Assembly: GCF_018128545.1 (NCBI RefSeq)
Contig: NZ_JAGSND010000018.1
Coordinates: forward strand, 1 to 63,332
From: Sinanaerobacter chloroacetimidivorans
Lineage (GTDB): Bacteria > Bacillota > Clostridia > Peptostreptococcales > Anaerovoracaceae
Reading direction: 5' to 3'
DNA: 63,332 bases
Every line of letters begins with the position of its first letter. Position 1 is the first letter of the stretch. Shown in pieces: positions 52,262 through 60,873 of the stretch. The notes beneath the pieces are model-generated. The model searched no databases. It was not told where the DNA came from and was given only the letters and a program-made list of their open reading frames with translations. The position numbers and the translations under genes are program-made.

Positions 52262-53226
52262 AGAAGATGACCTATGGTGAAGCAATCCGGGAAGGTATGA
52301 GCATAAGAATGCGGGAAGACAAGAATGTATTGGTATTCGGCGAGGATGTAGGAGCCTTTGGCGGATGCTTTGGTGTTACTGCCGGAATGTATGAAGAATT
52401 TGGAGCGGAACGGGTAAGGGACACCCCGATCTCGGAAGGCGTTATCATCGGCTGTGCTGTAGGAGCAGCCGCAACGGGACTGAAGCCTATTGCGGAGCTG
52501 ATGTTTATTGATTTTCTTACGGTGGGCATGGATCAGCTTGTGAATCAGGCAGCCAAGATGCGGTATATGTTTGGTGGACACATCAGCCTCCCCATGGTAG
52601 TACGTTTGCCGGCCGGAGGCGGTGTATCCGCAGCAGCTCAGCATTCCCAATCGCTGGAAGCCTGGCTCACTCACGTTCCGGGACTGAAGGTGGTTTATCC
52701 CTCCACTCCCCAGGATGCTCTGGGTCTGATGCTGTCCGCCATTGATGATAATGATCCTGTCATGTTTGTAGAACATAAGGCTATGTATGCACAAAAAGGG
52801 GAGGTCATCGATTTCAGCCCTATTCCTCTTGGAAAGGGAGATATAAAACGTCAGGGCACCGATGTCACCGTCATTGCTACCGGTAAAATGGTTCAGGAAG
52901 CACTGACCGCTGCCGCAGAACTGGAAAAGGACGGAATCAGCTGCGAAGTGCTGGACCCACGGACGCTGTACCCGCTGGATAAGGCTTTGATACGGTCATC
53001 TCTGGAAAAGACCCACCGGGTGGTCATCATAACGGAGGAAAATAAACGGGGTGGTTATGGAGGAGAAATTTCCGCTATGATTTCCGAAGAATATTTTGAT
53101 TTTTTGGATGCCCCTATCATCAGGATTGGCGCGTTGAACACCCCGATTCCATTTGCCGTATGCCTGGAGCAGTATGTGCTGCCGAATGCGAAGGATGTGG
53201 TAAAGGCCGTAAAGGAGATCGTATAA
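52258..53226 (+). CDS. acoB: Acetoin dehydrogenase E1 beta subunit AcoB
   Basis: 322 residues. Transketolase-like beta subunit with VLVFGEDVGAFGGCFGVT near 22-40, DTPISEGVIIGCAVGAA near 60 and the C-terminal VVIITEENKRGGYGGEI domain. It forms the alpha2beta2 E1 with AcoA. The acoX GTG follows its stop directly. Confidence 0.95.
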   Translation: MKKMTYGEAIREGMSIRMREDKNVLVFGEDVGAFGGCFGVTAGMYEEFGAERVRDTPISEGVIIGCAVGAAATGLKPIAELMFIDFLTVGMDQLVNQAAKMRYMFGGHISLPMVVRLPAGGGVSAAAQHSQSLEAWLTHVPGLKVVYPSTPQDALGLMLSAIDDNDPVMFVEHKAMYAQKGEVIDFSPIPLGKGDIKRQGTDVTVIATGKMVQEALTAAAELEKDGISCEVLDPRTLYPLDKALIRSSLEKTHRVVIITEENKRGGYGGEISAMISEEYFDFLDAPIIRIGALNTPIPFAVCLEQYVLPNAKDVVKAVKEIV

Positions 53227-54240
53227 GTGGGCACTTCCATTGGGATCATTGCAAATCCGGCATCCGGGAAGGATATCCGGCGACTGGTGTCCTATGCAAC
53301 GGTAATCGATAATCAGGAGAAAATTAATATTCTGAAACGGATCGTGCTGGCGGCGCAAAGTTTTGGGGTAGGACATATCTTTTTCATGCCAGATTCCTTT
53401 CAAATGGGTTGGCGGGTAACGAAAGAGCTTTTAGCGGAAGGAAGGCTGCAGGCCGAATGTAAGATGCTGGAGATGACCTGCAAGGACTGTACCCATGATT
53501 CCACCGCAGCGGCAAAGAAAATGGAAGAGCTGGGAGTCGGATGTGTAGTCGTTCTGGGAGGAGACGGCACCAGCCGTGCAGTAGCCAAGGGCATCAGGGA
53601 GACTCCGATTCTGCCAGTTTCCACAGGAACGAACAATGTATACCCCATGATGGTGGAGGGGACGGTGGCAGGCATGGCCGCAGCCTTTGCGGCAGGAGCA
53701 GCCTCCCCAAAGGAGGTATGCTGCAAAGATAAACGGATTGAACTCTATGTAAATGGAAAGCTTGCAGATATTGCCCTCATCGATGCAGTGATTACAATGG
53801 ACCATTGTGTAGGAGCCAGGGCCGTTTGGGATCTTGGACGAATCAGGGAGATTGCAGTAACAAGATGTCATCCGGCCAGTATTGGATTTTCAGCCATTCC
53901 GGGCAGTCTTGCCATGGTATCCCCGGAGGATGACTTTGGCTATCTGCTGCAAGCAAACCATTCCGCCGATGGTGTCCTTGCACCGGTAGCCGCAGGTTTA
54001 CTGCAGGGATTTGGTGTGGGAGAGCATGGAAGGCTGATGCTGAACCAGGATTACGAATATCAGCGGAAGGGAACCTGCATGGCAGCCCTTGACGGAGAGC
54101 GGGAACTGCTGCTGCGTGAGGAAGATTCCCTGGTCCTTCGCATCACGAGAGAAGGTCCCTGGCGTGTAGACGTCAGAGGAACCCTGGAGAAGGCCTGTCG
54201 TGAGGGACGGTTCCGACAGGAGCGGCTTCCGAAGATCTGA
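53227..54240 (+). CDS. acoX: AcoX, ATP-NAD kinase-fold protein
   Basis: 337 residues, GTG start with no gap after acoB. The fold is that of NAD/diacylglycerol kinases, with the N-terminal IGIIANPASGKDIRRLVSYA and the nucleotide loop VVVLGGDGTSRAVAKG near 100-115 followed by STGTNNVYP. AcoX is common in aco operons, but its substrate has not been established to my knowledge. It is not needed for the dehydrogenase reaction itself. Confidence 0.9.
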   Translation: MGTSIGIIANPASGKDIRRLVSYATVIDNQEKINILKRIVLAAQSFGVGHIFFMPDSFQMGWRVTKELLAEGRLQAECKMLEMTCKDCTHDSTAAAKKMEELGVGCVVVLGGDGTSRAVAKGIRETPILPVSTGTNNVYPMMVEGTVAGMAAAFAAGAASPKEVCCKDKRIELYVNGKLADIALIDAVITMDHCVGARAVWDLGRIREIAVTRCHPASIGFSAIPGSLAMVSPEDDFGYLLQANHSADGVLAPVAAGLLQGFGVGEHGRLMLNQDYEYQRKGTCMAALDGERELLLREEDSLVLRITREGPWRVDVRGTLEKACREGRFRQERLPKI

Positions 54241-54294
54241 TTTTGAAAGGAAGGTAAGCCCTAATTTAGGAATCTTAGTAAGGAGGAAAAATAG

Positions 54295-55587
54295 ATGGCA
54301 AGTGTATTGGTTATGCCGAAGCTGGGTCTGACAATGACAGAAGGAATCATAGCAAAATGGCATAAACAGGAAGGAGACTCTGTACGTGCGGGAGAAATCC
54401 TTTATGAAGTAGAAACAGATAAACTGACAAACGATGTTGAGTCAAAAGAAGATGGTATTCTTCTTAAAATTATCATACCCGAAGGTGAAACTGCTCCCTG
54501 CCTGGAGCCGGTGGCGATTATCGGAACCGCCGGAGAGGATATCAGCGGTCTGGCAGGAGCAGGTGGTACCACGGCGGAAACACCCAAAGAGGGCGGCAAA
54601 GCAGAGAGGATTATCGCATCTCCTGCTGCAAAAAAACTGGCGGCGGAAAAAAAGATTACCCTTGAAAAAATCCAGGGAACAGGACCCAAGGGACGCATCA
54701 TTTTGAAAGATGTGGAGGAATATCAGGAGGATCTCCCGGTATCCGGGGGAGATACGTCGGGAGTTGTCAAAGTAAAGGCAACCCCTGTAGCGGCAAAGAT
54801 GGCAGCTGAGCTAGATGTGAATCTGACTGAGCTTTCTGCTGAGGGCAGAAGGATCTCAAAGGCGGATGTGGCTGCCTTTGTGAAGCAGGGACCGCAACCG
54901 AAGCAAAGAGCGACGGAGGCCGTGGTGCCTATGAGCGCTATGAGAAAGGTTATTGCAAAGAGAATGGGTGCCAGCCACAGTACCTGCCCGACGGTAACCT
55001 ATGACATCAGCATCGACATGTCAGCCCTCCAGTCCATGAAAGATGGAATGAAAAAGGAAACTATCAAAATATCCTATACGGATATTCTAACCTATATTGC
55101 AGCCAGAACTCTGCTGGAATTTCCGCTGCTGAATTGTACCATAGACGGAGAGAACCTGATTTACAAGAACTACGTCAATATGGGAATTGCTGTGGCACTC
55201 CCGGATGGCCTTCTGGTACCAGTGATCAGAAATGCTCATCAGAAGGGAATCACGGAAATTTCAACGGAGCTTCTTTCCTTGTCGGAGGATGCAAAGAACG
55301 GAAACCTGGCTCCGGATGCCCTGCAGGGAGGTACCTTTACCATCACCAATTTGGGCATGTACGGTATCGAGAGCTTTTCTCCCATTATCAACTTGCCGGA
55401 GGTGGCTATTTTAGGGGTCAATACCATTCAGAAAGCTCCTGTCTATGAGGGTGGTACTTTCGTGATGAAGCCCTTGATGAAGGTCTCTCTGACGGCAGAT
55501 CACAGAGCTGTGGACGGAGCGGTGGCTGCGCAATTTCTGTCCCAGTTAAAGAGGAATATGGAAAATCCATATCTGCTCATGCTATAG
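54295..55587 (+). CDS. acoC: Acetoin dehydrogenase E2 (dihydrolipoamide acetyltransferase) AcoC
   Basis: 430 residues. The lipoyl domain at 1-78 has the modified Lys43 in ETDKLTN. A peripheral-subunit-binding domain follows at about 104-140 (ASPAAKKLAAEKKITLEKIQG). A second, similar segment lies at about 163-200 (ATPVAAKMAAELDVNLTELSA), so two E1/E3-binding domains are present. The catalytic domain ends with DHRAVDGA, His403 being the catalytic base. Single lipoyl domain, class as in other acoC. AGGAGG precedes the ATG. Confidence 0.94.
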   Translation: MASVLVMPKLGLTMTEGIIAKWHKQEGDSVRAGEILYEVETDKLTNDVESKEDGILLKIIIPEGETAPCLEPVAIIGTAGEDISGLAGAGGTTAETPKEGGKAERIIASPAAKKLAAEKKITLEKIQGTGPKGRIILKDVEEYQEDLPVSGGDTSGVVKVKATPVAAKMAAELDVNLTELSAEGRRISKADVAAFVKQGPQPKQRATEAVVPMSAMRKVIAKRMGASHSTCPTVTYDISIDMSALQSMKDGMKKETIKISYTDILTYIAARTLLEFPLLNCTIDGENLIYKNYVNMGIAVALPDGLLVPVIRNAHQKGITEISTELLSLSEDAKNGNLAPDALQGGTFTITNLGMYGIESFSPIINLPEVAILGVNTIQKAPVYEGGTFVMKPLMKVSLTADHRAVDGAVAAQFLSQLKRNMENPYLLML

Positions 55588-55598
55588 GAGGCGGAATT

Positions 55599-56984
55599 AT
55601 GGTAAAAATCGCAGTAATTGGAGGCGGTCCGGGAGGATATGTGGCTGCTATACGGGGCGCTCAGCTTGGAGCTGAGGTCACCTTGATTGAAAAGGATAAG
55701 CTGGGAGGAACCTGCCTGAATGTGGGATGTATTCCTACAAAGGCACTGCTTCACAGTGCCGGTCTTTATGAAGAGGTCAAAAACGGAAGCAATGTCGGCA
55801 TTATGGCAGAACCCAAGCTTGATTTCAAGCAGGTTCAGGCTCATAAGGCGGAAGTGGTAGAACGGCTGGTCTCCGGTGTTACAGGGCTTATGAAGGTAAA
55901 TAAGATTAAATATATAAAGGGAACTGCGGAATTCGAAAGAGCTGATACACTGCGGATTCGATCAGAGAATGGAGTACAAGCAGCTACCTTTGACAAAATC
56001 ATCATAGCATCGGGTTCTGTTCCTTTTCTTCCTCCTATTCCAGGTATTGAACATCCTTGCTGTATAGACAGCGCCGGAGCGCTGAGTTTGGAGGAGGTAC
56101 CTTCGTCTATGGTGATCATAGGGGGAGGCGTCATCGGCATTGAACTGGCTACTGCCTATTCTGCCTTTGGTTCAAAAATCACTATTGTTGAAATGATGCC
56201 TGAGATTCTTCCTATGATGGATGGGGAACTAACAAGGATAGTGAGAAAAAATTTGGAGCGAAAGGGGATTAAGATTCTTACCGCTACCAAGGTGGTGTCC
56301 ATCGAAGATCAGCAAAAGTGTGCCGGAGTGCGGGTGGAGGCCCAGGGCAAGGAAGAAGTCATTTCAGGTGAAAAGGTTCTGGTTTGCGTGGGAAGGCGCG
56401 CTGATACGGAGTCCTTGCAGCTTCAGAAGGCAAATATTAAAACGGAGCGGGGCAGAATCACAGTAAATGAATGGATGCAGACGAGCCAGCCCAATGTATA
56501 TGCTATCGGAGACTGTGCAAGTCCTGTCATGCTCGCTCATATTGCTTCCGCACAGGGAGAACTCACTGCAGAGCATGCGCTCGGTCATGCAGGAGTTTAT
56601 CTGGAGCAAACCAATCCCTCCTGTGTCTATACGGAGCCTGAGTTTGCCGCAGTGGGACTAACAGAAGAAAAAGCAAAGGAAAAGAAGATTGATTATATTG
56701 TTGGAAAGTTTCCTTTGGCAGCAAACGGCAAAGCACTTATCATGAACGGCGGTGAGGGAATGATCAAAATCATTGCTGATGCAAAATATAAAGAGGTTCT
56801 CGGAATGCATATCCTGGGGCCAAGAGCTACGGATCTCATTACCGAAGGGGCATTGGCAATCAGGCTGGAAGCCACTCTGGAAGAGCTGATCTCCACCATC
56901 CATGCCCATCCCACGCTGGGTGAGGCAGTAAGAGAATCGGCATTGGCAGGGGAAAAACGAGCCATTCATATTCCCAATCTGTAA
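55599..56984 (+). CDS. acoL: Dihydrolipoamide dehydrogenase AcoL
   Basis: 461 residues. The FAD-binding VIGGGPGGYVAAI, redox-active GGTCLNVGC near 40, NAD-binding IIGGGVIGIELA and the C-terminal HAHPTLGEAVRE are intact. It reoxidises the AcoC lipoyl group with NAD. Unlike the 35246 protein it has no lipoyl domain. Last gene of the operon, ending at a strong terminator. Confidence 0.95.
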   Translation: MVKIAVIGGGPGGYVAAIRGAQLGAEVTLIEKDKLGGTCLNVGCIPTKALLHSAGLYEEVKNGSNVGIMAEPKLDFKQVQAHKAEVVERLVSGVTGLMKVNKIKYIKGTAEFERADTLRIRSENGVQAATFDKIIIASGSVPFLPPIPGIEHPCCIDSAGALSLEEVPSSMVIIGGGVIGIELATAYSAFGSKITIVEMMPEILPMMDGELTRIVRKNLERKGIKILTATKVVSIEDQQKCAGVRVEAQGKEEVISGEKVLVCVGRRADTESLQLQKANIKTERGRITVNEWMQTSQPNVYAIGDCASPVMLAHIASAQGELTAEHALGHAGVYLEQTNPSCVYTEPEFAAVGLTEEKAKEKKIDYIVGKFPLAANGKALIMNGGEGMIKIIADAKYKEVLGMHILGPRATDLITEGALAIRLEATLEELISTIHAHPTLGEAVRESALAGEKRAIHIPNL

Positions 56985-57000
56985 AAGCTGGGAAAACAAT

Positions 57001-57043
57001 TGTCCCGGAGCAGCTAAATTCCTATTGCTCCGGGACAGTATTT
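57001..57043 (+). terminator. aco operon terminator
   Basis: TGTCCCGGAGCA / TGCTCCGGGACA, a perfect 12-bp stem, then GTATTTTT. Confidence 0.9.
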
Positions 57044-57159
57044 TTATACGAAGAGGAAGTAAAACAGCTTCTGACTTTGCTTAATAAATTACTGGAAAAA
57101 TTTTATTAAATTTATAAAATAGAATTGAAAATTATAGGGCAGAGTGCTATATTTAACTC

Positions 57160-57220
57160 ATGGCGGCTAAGGGGTAAGGCCGGGATTTTATCCGGTGGGA
57201 GCTGCCATCAAAGAAACCCC
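57160..57220 (+). ncRNA. Possible pseudoknotted structured RNA upstream of tRNA-Ala
   Basis: ATGGCGGC (57160-57167) can pair with GCTGCCAT (57201-57208) and an inner CCGG (57180-57183) with CCGG (57192-57195). GGGGT (57171-57175), in the loop of the outer stem, can pair with ACCCC (57216-57220) outside it, forming a pseudoknot. No known riboswitch family is recognised. It precedes tRNA-Ala by 45 bases. Confidence 0.35.
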
Positions 57221-57265
57221 AACCAGGAAAAGGCAAATAACACAATCTGGAAAGTTGTAAACTAT

Positions 57266-57341
<76 letters not shown>

Positions 57342-57350
57342 ATGTAAAAA

Positions 57351-57387
57351 AGTACCCTCGAAGCAAAGTTGGTCTCGAGGGTACTTT
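57351..57387 (+). terminator. tRNA-Ala terminator
   Basis: GTACCCTCGA / TCGAGGGTAC, a perfect 10-bp stem followed by T6. Confidence 0.9.
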
Positions 57388-57412
57388 TTTGCATCTAATG
57401 AAAGTAAAGGGG

Positions 57413-57424
57413 AGAGAACCCCTG
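57413..57424 (-). repeat. Inverted T-arm fragment of tRNA-Ala
   Basis: GAACCCCTGACC is the reverse complement of the tRNA-Ala segment GGTCAGGGGTTC (57311-57322), 12 of 12. It parallels the inverted 5S fragment at 435-465. Confidence 0.55.
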
Positions 57425-57682
57425 ACCAAGAGGGTATCGGGAGATGGAATCTCCTGATTAGAGTATATCGCATACTAGCTCGCCCAATTTTTGAAAAAAA
57501 TTGTCGGCGAACTTATGCAAAGAAATCACAAATATCTGATTTGTAGATTTTACTGCAATTGACGATTAATGTTGAAATAGAGCGATATACGGATCACCGT
57601 TCCGGGGGTGACAGGCATCGTCAGATGCCGCCGATAGGGGGCAGAGCCCCATGCGGAACATGCGTCAGCATGTTGGGAAGGT
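57425..57682 (+). other. Hairpin-rich non-coding insert after tRNA-Ala
   Basis: No gene is seen. It holds several short hairpins: GGAGAT / ATCTCC near 57440, CGCCCAATTTTT / AAAAATTGTCGGCG near 57481-57510, GGGGG-CCCC near 57637-57650 and AACATGC / GCATGTT near 57657-57675. It is bounded by the inverted and the direct tRNA-Ala fragments. Confidence 0.5.
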
Positions 57683-57707
57683 GGTTCGATCCTCCTATTC
57701 TCCACCA
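57683..57707 (+). pseudogene. tRNA-Ala 3'-end remnant
   Basis: GGTTCGATCCTCCTATTCTC plus CACCA matches the last 25 nt of tRNA-Ala at 24 positions. Upstream sequence is not tRNA but hairpin-rich (GGGG-CCCC and AACATGC-GCATGTT). A terminator-like stem AAACGTCGC / GCGGCGTTT with T run follows at 57713-57740. Confidence 0.75.
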
Positions 57708-57822
57708 AACACCAAACGTCGCAATTATGCGGCGTTTTTTGTGTTTGGTAGGAGAATGGGGGATTTGCGTGATACATGGCATACTGATTCGGCGATCGAA
57801 GTCCGAAGCCGCGTCGAGGCTT

Positions 57823-57851
57823 TTGCCGTGGCAAAGTTAATGTGGTATAAT
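57823..57851 (+). promoter_or_regulatory. Promoter of MalT/LuxR-type regulator
   Basis: TTGCCG (57823-57828), 17-bp spacer, TATAAT (57846-57851). Confidence 0.65.
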
Positions 57852-57898
57852 ATGAATATATTGCCTGCGGGCATACGAATGATTGGAGCAATTTATTC

Positions 57899-60373
57899 GT
57901 GGCAAATAGAATCATAAATACAAAAGCATTGTATTTCAACAAATACATACAGAACAGCCTCGGCATGATTCCCAATTATCCTGGTACTCTAATCCAGGCG
58001 CCGATGGGATATGGCAAAACTACAGCAGTTAGAAATTTCCTGTCTACAATTGATGCAGATGTAATATGGCAAAGTGTCTATGACCAAGGGGACACAGAAT
58101 TCTGGGCCGGTTTTTGCCAGGCCATATCCAGGATTGACGCAGGCTGCGGAAATCAATTGAAGAAAATCGGCATGCCAAAAGAGAGCTTGATGAAACGCGA
58201 AGCCATGTCATTGCTGGAACAACTGCATTTACAGAAAAGATCATTTCTCGTAATCGATGATTACCATTTTGTGAAAACTCCGGAGGTCGATGATTTTCTA
58301 GAGGTATTTGTGCGCAATGTGCCGGCAGAACTACATTTGATTATTCTTTCGAGGACATCTGTTTTTAAGAACACCAGTGAACTACAGCTGAAGGGGATTA
58401 TCAATTATATCGGCATCCAGGCACTGCAATTTTCGCCTTCTGATATTAAGGAATACTATGCCATTTGCGGAATTAAAATTAATGAAAAAGAGCTGTCGGA
58501 AATATACAGCCGCACCGAGGGTTGGGTCTCCGCCCTGTATCTGTTGGCGCGGGAATATGAACTGCACGGAGCTTTTGTTCTGACGAAAAGTATATCGGAG
58601 TTGATTTATCATGCGGTATACGAACCGCTTGATGAGGACGTAAAAGCCTTTTTAATGTCTGTCTGCCATTTTGATCAATTCAGCCTACAGCAGGCCGAGT
58701 ACATGTGGAATCAGAACGCAGGACAATTGCTGAAACTGCTGATGGAGCATAATGCATTTATTATCCTCGATCCCGATAGCGGAGGCTATTGCTTTCACAG
58801 CATATTTTCCTCCTGCCTCCAAGAGCGGTTTCGTTTGCTCGACGAAAAGAAGATGGAAGATATATGGAGAAAAATGGGGGAATTATATCTAAAAAACAAG
58901 GAATACCTGCTTTCCATGAAGAGCTTCTGCAAAGCAAAGGACTATAACGGTTTCCTGACTGCGTTGGAACAAGACAAAGGAGACAGCATTTTTTTCGAAC
59001 AGAAAGAGTTTATTGCGGAGCACTACGACAAGTGTCCTGTGGAAGTAAAAAGAGAGCATCCCGTTGCAATTTTAGTCTTTATGATCATCATGCTGGTTAA
59101 TTTCAGTGAGTTGGCATTATTCGAAGCAGCGTGCAGAGAGTTTCTGTGGTGCCTTGAAAACAACCCAGTACTTGATCCAGAGGAAAAAAACCAGTTGATG
59201 GGAGAGTATGAACTTGTGCTTGGTATTGCATCTTTCAACGATATGTTTATGATGGGTGAGCATTTTGCAAAAGCGGAATCCCTTCTGCGATTCCCGCCGA
59301 AATCCCTTACCAGCAACAACAGCTGGACCTTCGGCTCGCCCTCGGTTTTATGCTTGTATCACAGAGAAGCTGGCGCGTTAAAACATACGATACAATACTA
59401 TCAAAACACTTCAAATTATAGTGCCAGTACCGACGGACATGGAAGAGGAGCAAGTAATCTCATGGAAGCCGAATGGCAATATCATCTCGGTGCATTTGAA
59501 AACGCAGAGATTTTGACCTTTAAAGCGATCAATGAGGCAAGATCAAGTGATCAGAATCTGGATATTGTTCTTTGCGCAAACTTCCTGCTGATGAGACTGG
59601 CTCTGCTGAAAGGTAATTTTTCTCAGGCCCAGTCATTGCTTTTGCAGATGCGCGAGGAAATAAAAGAAAAACAGGTCTATACGCTGATCTATACCATTGA
59701 ACTGTGTGATGCGTATCTCCATGCCTGTCTTGGACAGGCTGACAACATCTCCGACTGGCTTATGGAGGAAGAATATCTGAAGAATATGTTTCCTCCCAGT
59801 ATCGCCTTTGCCAATATTGTCTTGGGAAAAACGTTGCTGGCACAGAGAAAGGCAACCAAGCTTCTGGGTCTGTCCGGAGAATTTTTACAGCAGGCTTCTG
59901 TTTTTCCCAACCTGCTGGCGTCGATCTATATTGAAATCTATGTTGCTGCGGCAAACTGCCAGCTGTCACGGACTGACGCGGGTGTAAAGGCTCTGAAAAG
60001 ATCAATCGATATGGCGGCGCCAGATGGCCTTATTCTACCGTTTGTGGAGAATGCGGACGGACTGGAGCCCCTGCTTCATCTTGTCATTCGGGAAGAAAAG
60101 TATTCCGGATTTATCAAAGAGGTCATGAGCGTCGGCAGTCTATACCGTGCCGCTGTCAGCAAAATCAATCTGGAGCATTTTACCCGTAAACCCCCCAGGC
60201 TCACCGCACGGGAAAAGGAAGTTGCTTTGCTTGTCATGGAAGGCCTGAACAACAAGGAGATCGGCAGCTCCTTATACATATCGCCAAATACGGTAAAACG
60301 AGAGCTGAAAAGTATTTTCAGCAAACTGGGGATTAACTCACGGGTTCTGCTGAAAAAAGAAATGTTTCTTTAA
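57899..60373 (+). CDS. MalT-like LuxR-family transcriptional activator
   Basis: 824 residues, GTG start (GGAG 11 bases upstream). The N-terminal STAND-type NTPase has its P-loop APMGYGKTT near 34-42 and a Walker B-like FLVIDDYHF near 115. The middle is a helical TPR-like sensor region (about 330-740). A C-terminal LuxR HTH (about 767-824) carries LTAREKEVALLVMEGLNNKEIGSSLYISPNTVKRELKSIF. Such proteins oligomerise with ATP and an inducer. Downstream promoters at 60405 and 60759 share a box next to the -35, so they are likely targets. Confidence 0.9.
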   Translation: MANRIINTKALYFNKYIQNSLGMIPNYPGTLIQAPMGYGKTTAVRNFLSTIDADVIWQSVYDQGDTEFWAGFCQAISRIDAGCGNQLKKIGMPKESLMKREAMSLLEQLHLQKRSFLVIDDYHFVKTPEVDDFLEVFVRNVPAELHLIILSRTSVFKNTSELQLKGIINYIGIQALQFSPSDIKEYYAICGIKINEKELSEIYSRTEGWVSALYLLAREYELHGAFVLTKSISELIYHAVYEPLDEDVKAFLMSVCHFDQFSLQQAEYMWNQNAGQLLKLLMEHNAFIILDPDSGGYCFHSIFSSCLQERFRLLDEKKMEDIWRKMGELYLKNKEYLLSMKSFCKAKDYNGFLTALEQDKGDSIFFEQKEFIAEHYDKCPVEVKREHPVAILVFMIIMLVNFSELALFEAACREFLWCLENNPVLDPEEKNQLMGEYELVLGIASFNDMFMMGEHFAKAESLLRFPPKSLTSNNSWTFGSPSVLCLYHREAGALKHTIQYYQNTSNYSASTDGHGRGASNLMEAEWQYHLGAFENAEILTFKAINEARSSDQNLDIVLCANFLLMRLALLKGNFSQAQSLLLQMREEIKEKQVYTLIYTIELCDAYLHACLGQADNISDWLMEEEYLKNMFPPSIAFANIVLGKTLLAQRKATKLLGLSGEFLQQASVFPNLLASIYIEIYVAAANCQLSRTDAGVKALKRSIDMAAPDGLILPFVENADGLEPLLHLVIREEKYSGFIKEVMSVGSLYRAAVSKINLEHFTRKPPRLTAREKEVALLVMEGLNNKEIGSSLYISPNTVKRELKSIFSKLGINSRVLLKKEMFL

Positions 60374-60394
60374 CCCGGAGAAAATATTATGAGC

Positions 60395-60433
60395 CACTGG
60401 GTAATTGCCGGTTCCGAAAATCCGTCCTATAAT
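60395..60433 (+). promoter_or_regulatory. Activator-type promoter of DUF2442-like gene
   Basis: The box CACTGGGTAAT (60395-60405) overlaps the first base of -35 TTGCCG (60405-60410). A 17-bp spacer then leads to -10 TATAAT (60428-60433). Confidence 0.6.
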
Positions 60434-60473
60434 CAAAGCAAGATGGATTTTTTAGGTCGGAAGGAGTTTTTTC

Positions 60474-60707
60474 ATGCCCACTATTACAAGTGTCCAGCCC
60501 ATGCGTAATTTTATGATTAAGGTTGGATTCGACAACGGGACGATCGTAACGCTGAATATGGAGCATAAATTGAATACAATAAGGTTTCAGCAGCTCCGGG
60601 ACAGAGCGCTTTTCTGCAGTGCGGTAACAGATGGCTACAGCATAAAATGGAATGAATTTATTGAAATATCAATAACAGAAATTTTTGAAATTGCGCAGAT
60701 AAGCTAG
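60474..60707 (+). CDS. DUF2442-like small protein
   Basis: 77 residues (GGAAGGAG upstream). The pattern TSVQPMRNFMIKVGFDNGTIVTLNM resembles the DUF2442 fold, a small beta-alpha protein often found near toxin-antitoxin or regulatory genes. Function is not known. It lies between the MalT-like regulator and a large secreted protein and has its own candidate activator-type promoter. Confidence 0.7.
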   Translation: MPTITSVQPMRNFMIKVGFDNGTIVTLNMEHKLNTIRFQQLRDRALFCSAVTDGYSIKWNEFIEISITEIFEIAQIS

Positions 60708-60748
60708 CGAATGCTGTCACAAAAGAAATCATCCCGCGAATTTTTACC

Positions 60749-60787
60749 CAGTGGGTAATAGAAATGTGTTTTGATCCACCATACAAT
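60749..60787 (+). promoter_or_regulatory. Activator-type promoter of large secreted protein
   Basis: CAGTGGGTAAT (60749-60759) overlaps -35-like TAGAAA (60759-60764); a 17-bp spacer leads to TACAAT (60782-60787). The geometry is identical to 60395-60433. Confidence 0.5.
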
Positions 60788-60800
60788 TTGTATGGTGGAT
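60774..60800 (+). terminator. Perfect hairpin overlapping the secreted-protein promoter
   Basis: ATCCACCATACAA, a T, then the exact reverse complement TTGTATGGTGGAT, followed by TTTGTTTTG. It looks like a terminator for the DUF2442-like gene, but it also contains the -10 TACAAT. Confidence 0.65.
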
Positions 60801-60873
60801 TTTGTTTTGCCTGGGCTGATTACAACAGCTGCGCCCAGTGTGATGAAATCAATAACAAAAGGAGAAATGATTT

